A stretch of DNA of 43,257 bases. It comes from UBA724 sp964008075. GTDB taxonomy: Bacteria; Bacteroidota; Bacteroidia; Flavobacteriales; Flavobacteriaceae. Shown piece after piece: positions 42,797-43,257 of the stretch. Below the pieces are notes generated by a model. The model made no database searches and was not told where the DNA came from. It saw nothing but the letters and a program-made list of their open reading frames with translations. The stretch lies in NCBI GenBank assembly GCA_964008075.1, contig CAXGAP010000007.1:1-43257 (forward strand), in the 5' to 3' direction. The position numbers and the translations under genes are program-made. Numbering within the stretch: position 1 is the first letter of the stretch; each line of letters begins with the position of its first letter.

Positions 42797-43257
42797 TTAT
42801 TTCGCACTATTATAATACTCCTCACTCACACTAAAAATAGACTTTACCAGGTCTTTCGACTCCAACATTAGATTAAAATACAATGCCGTATTTTTGGGAG
42901 ACGATCCCTCACTACGTGTGCGCTTGATTTGATTATCGGTTTTTTCTGATATCAGAGTCAATAAACTTTCTTTTTCTTCAATAATAATTCCTAATTCCTT
43001 GTAGTTATCATTAGAAAAGGCAACTTGAATTTTTGAAAGAATATTAGAGATAGATCCCTGAATTTCCGTCAAATCTTTAATTTGGTTGTACTTCAATGGC
43101 TTATGATGGTTTTCCACGTGTTTGAAAGATTTCTTGGCCATATATTCTAGCGATTGGGTAATGTCTGTTAGGTATGCTAAAATGCTAATGTAAAAGGAAC
43201 TCCCAATAATACTGGTTTCATCAAGGTTTTTTATGAAATAAAACAAGTGGTTTCGTA
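42797..43257 (-). CDS. Na/Pi cotransporter family protein, C-terminal PhoU-like part (5' truncated)
   Basis: Only the last ~153 codons are in the window; the frame is open through the window edge (RNHLFYFIKNLDE...), so the start lies beyond 43257. The fragment is helical, with ILAYLTDITQSLEYMAKKSFKHVENHHKPL matching in short pieces the PhoU-like tail that follows the membrane part of Bacteroidota Na/Pi symporters, then a Glu/Lys-rich helix and the end FSVSEEYYNSAK. The transporter would be in the inner membrane, with this domain in the cytoplasm. A strong terminator follows. The assignment rests on this tail alone. Confidence 0.7.
   Translation of the reverse strand, partial: RNHLFYFIKNLDETSIIGSSFYISILAYLTDITQSLEYMAKKSFKHVENHHKPLKYNQIKDLTEIQGSISNILSKIQVAFSNDNYKELGIIIEEKESLLTLISEKTDNQIKRTRSEGSSPKNTALYFNLMLESKDLVKSIFSVSEEYYNSAK

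Noticed and set aside
1..43257. CRISPR arrays, insertion sequences, phage or defence genes
   Set aside because: No direct-repeat arrays, transposases, integrases or known defence proteins were seen among the genes or gaps.

Overview
The window looks like ordinary chromosome from a member of the Bacteroidota, most likely a flavobacterium. The evidence is the gene order (DUF177-rpmF-fabH-accB-accC; DUF3108-M23 peptidase-pgi; porZ-recO; ileS-dksA-like-lspA), a type IX secretion (T9SS) component with a YPNP sorting tail, TAnnTTTG -7 promoter elements upstream of many genes, and lineage-typical variants of L32, thymidine kinase and LspA. I see no tRNA, rRNA, CRISPR array, insertion sequence or prophage. 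Genes are packed tightly; the only gap above 300 bases (33800-34162) holds a decayed gene end.

Layout. 1-4860 (+): pdxA, then DUF177-rpmF, a terminator, then fabH-accB-accC (start of fatty acid synthesis and the biotin carboxylase pair). 4869-7670 (-): tdk-alr, then asd. 7839-13672 (+): rsmI-recJ, then a complete de novo NAD set nadA-nadB-nadC, closed by a terminator. 13724-19320 (-): uvrC, DUF3108 protein, M23 peptidase and pgi, with a possible remnant of an outer-membrane protein end behind pgi. 19362-19925 (+): 5-formyltetrahydrofolate cyclo-ligase. 19922-32457 (-): metB-like gene, gdhA, porZ-recO-TonB-dependent receptor, ileS-dksA-like-lspA. 32557-35898 (+): ArsC/Spx-like protein, EamA transporter, the T9SS-tail relic, a membrane TerB/J-domain protein, HupE/UreJ-like protein and dCMP deaminase. 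35903-36676 (-): marC and a small membrane protein. 36722-41027 (+): DUF3109 protein, nrdB, nrdA. 41059-43257 (-): biotin-dependent carboxyltransferase and the 3' end of a Na/Pi cotransporter with a PhoU-like tail.

How the genes work together. AccB and AccC supply carboxybiotin, which a carboxyltransferase such as the one at 41059-42660 would use. FabH starts fatty acid chains. tdk, dCMP deaminase and ribonucleotide reductase feed dNTP pools. Alr, Asd and the M23 peptidase serve cell-wall precursor supply and remodelling. LspA matures lipoproteins such as the M23 protein, and PorZ belongs to the T9SS attachment machinery.

I found no obviously new multi-gene system. The observations most worth a second look are: an IleRS with an inverted GxHH signature motif; two decayed C-terminal ends of surface proteins, one a frameshifted T9SS tail; a group of genes whose TAnnTTTG element ends only 4-7 bases before the ATG, suggesting leaderless or nearly leaderless transcripts; and a shared CxxT-G replacement of the zinc knuckle in three unrelated proteins.
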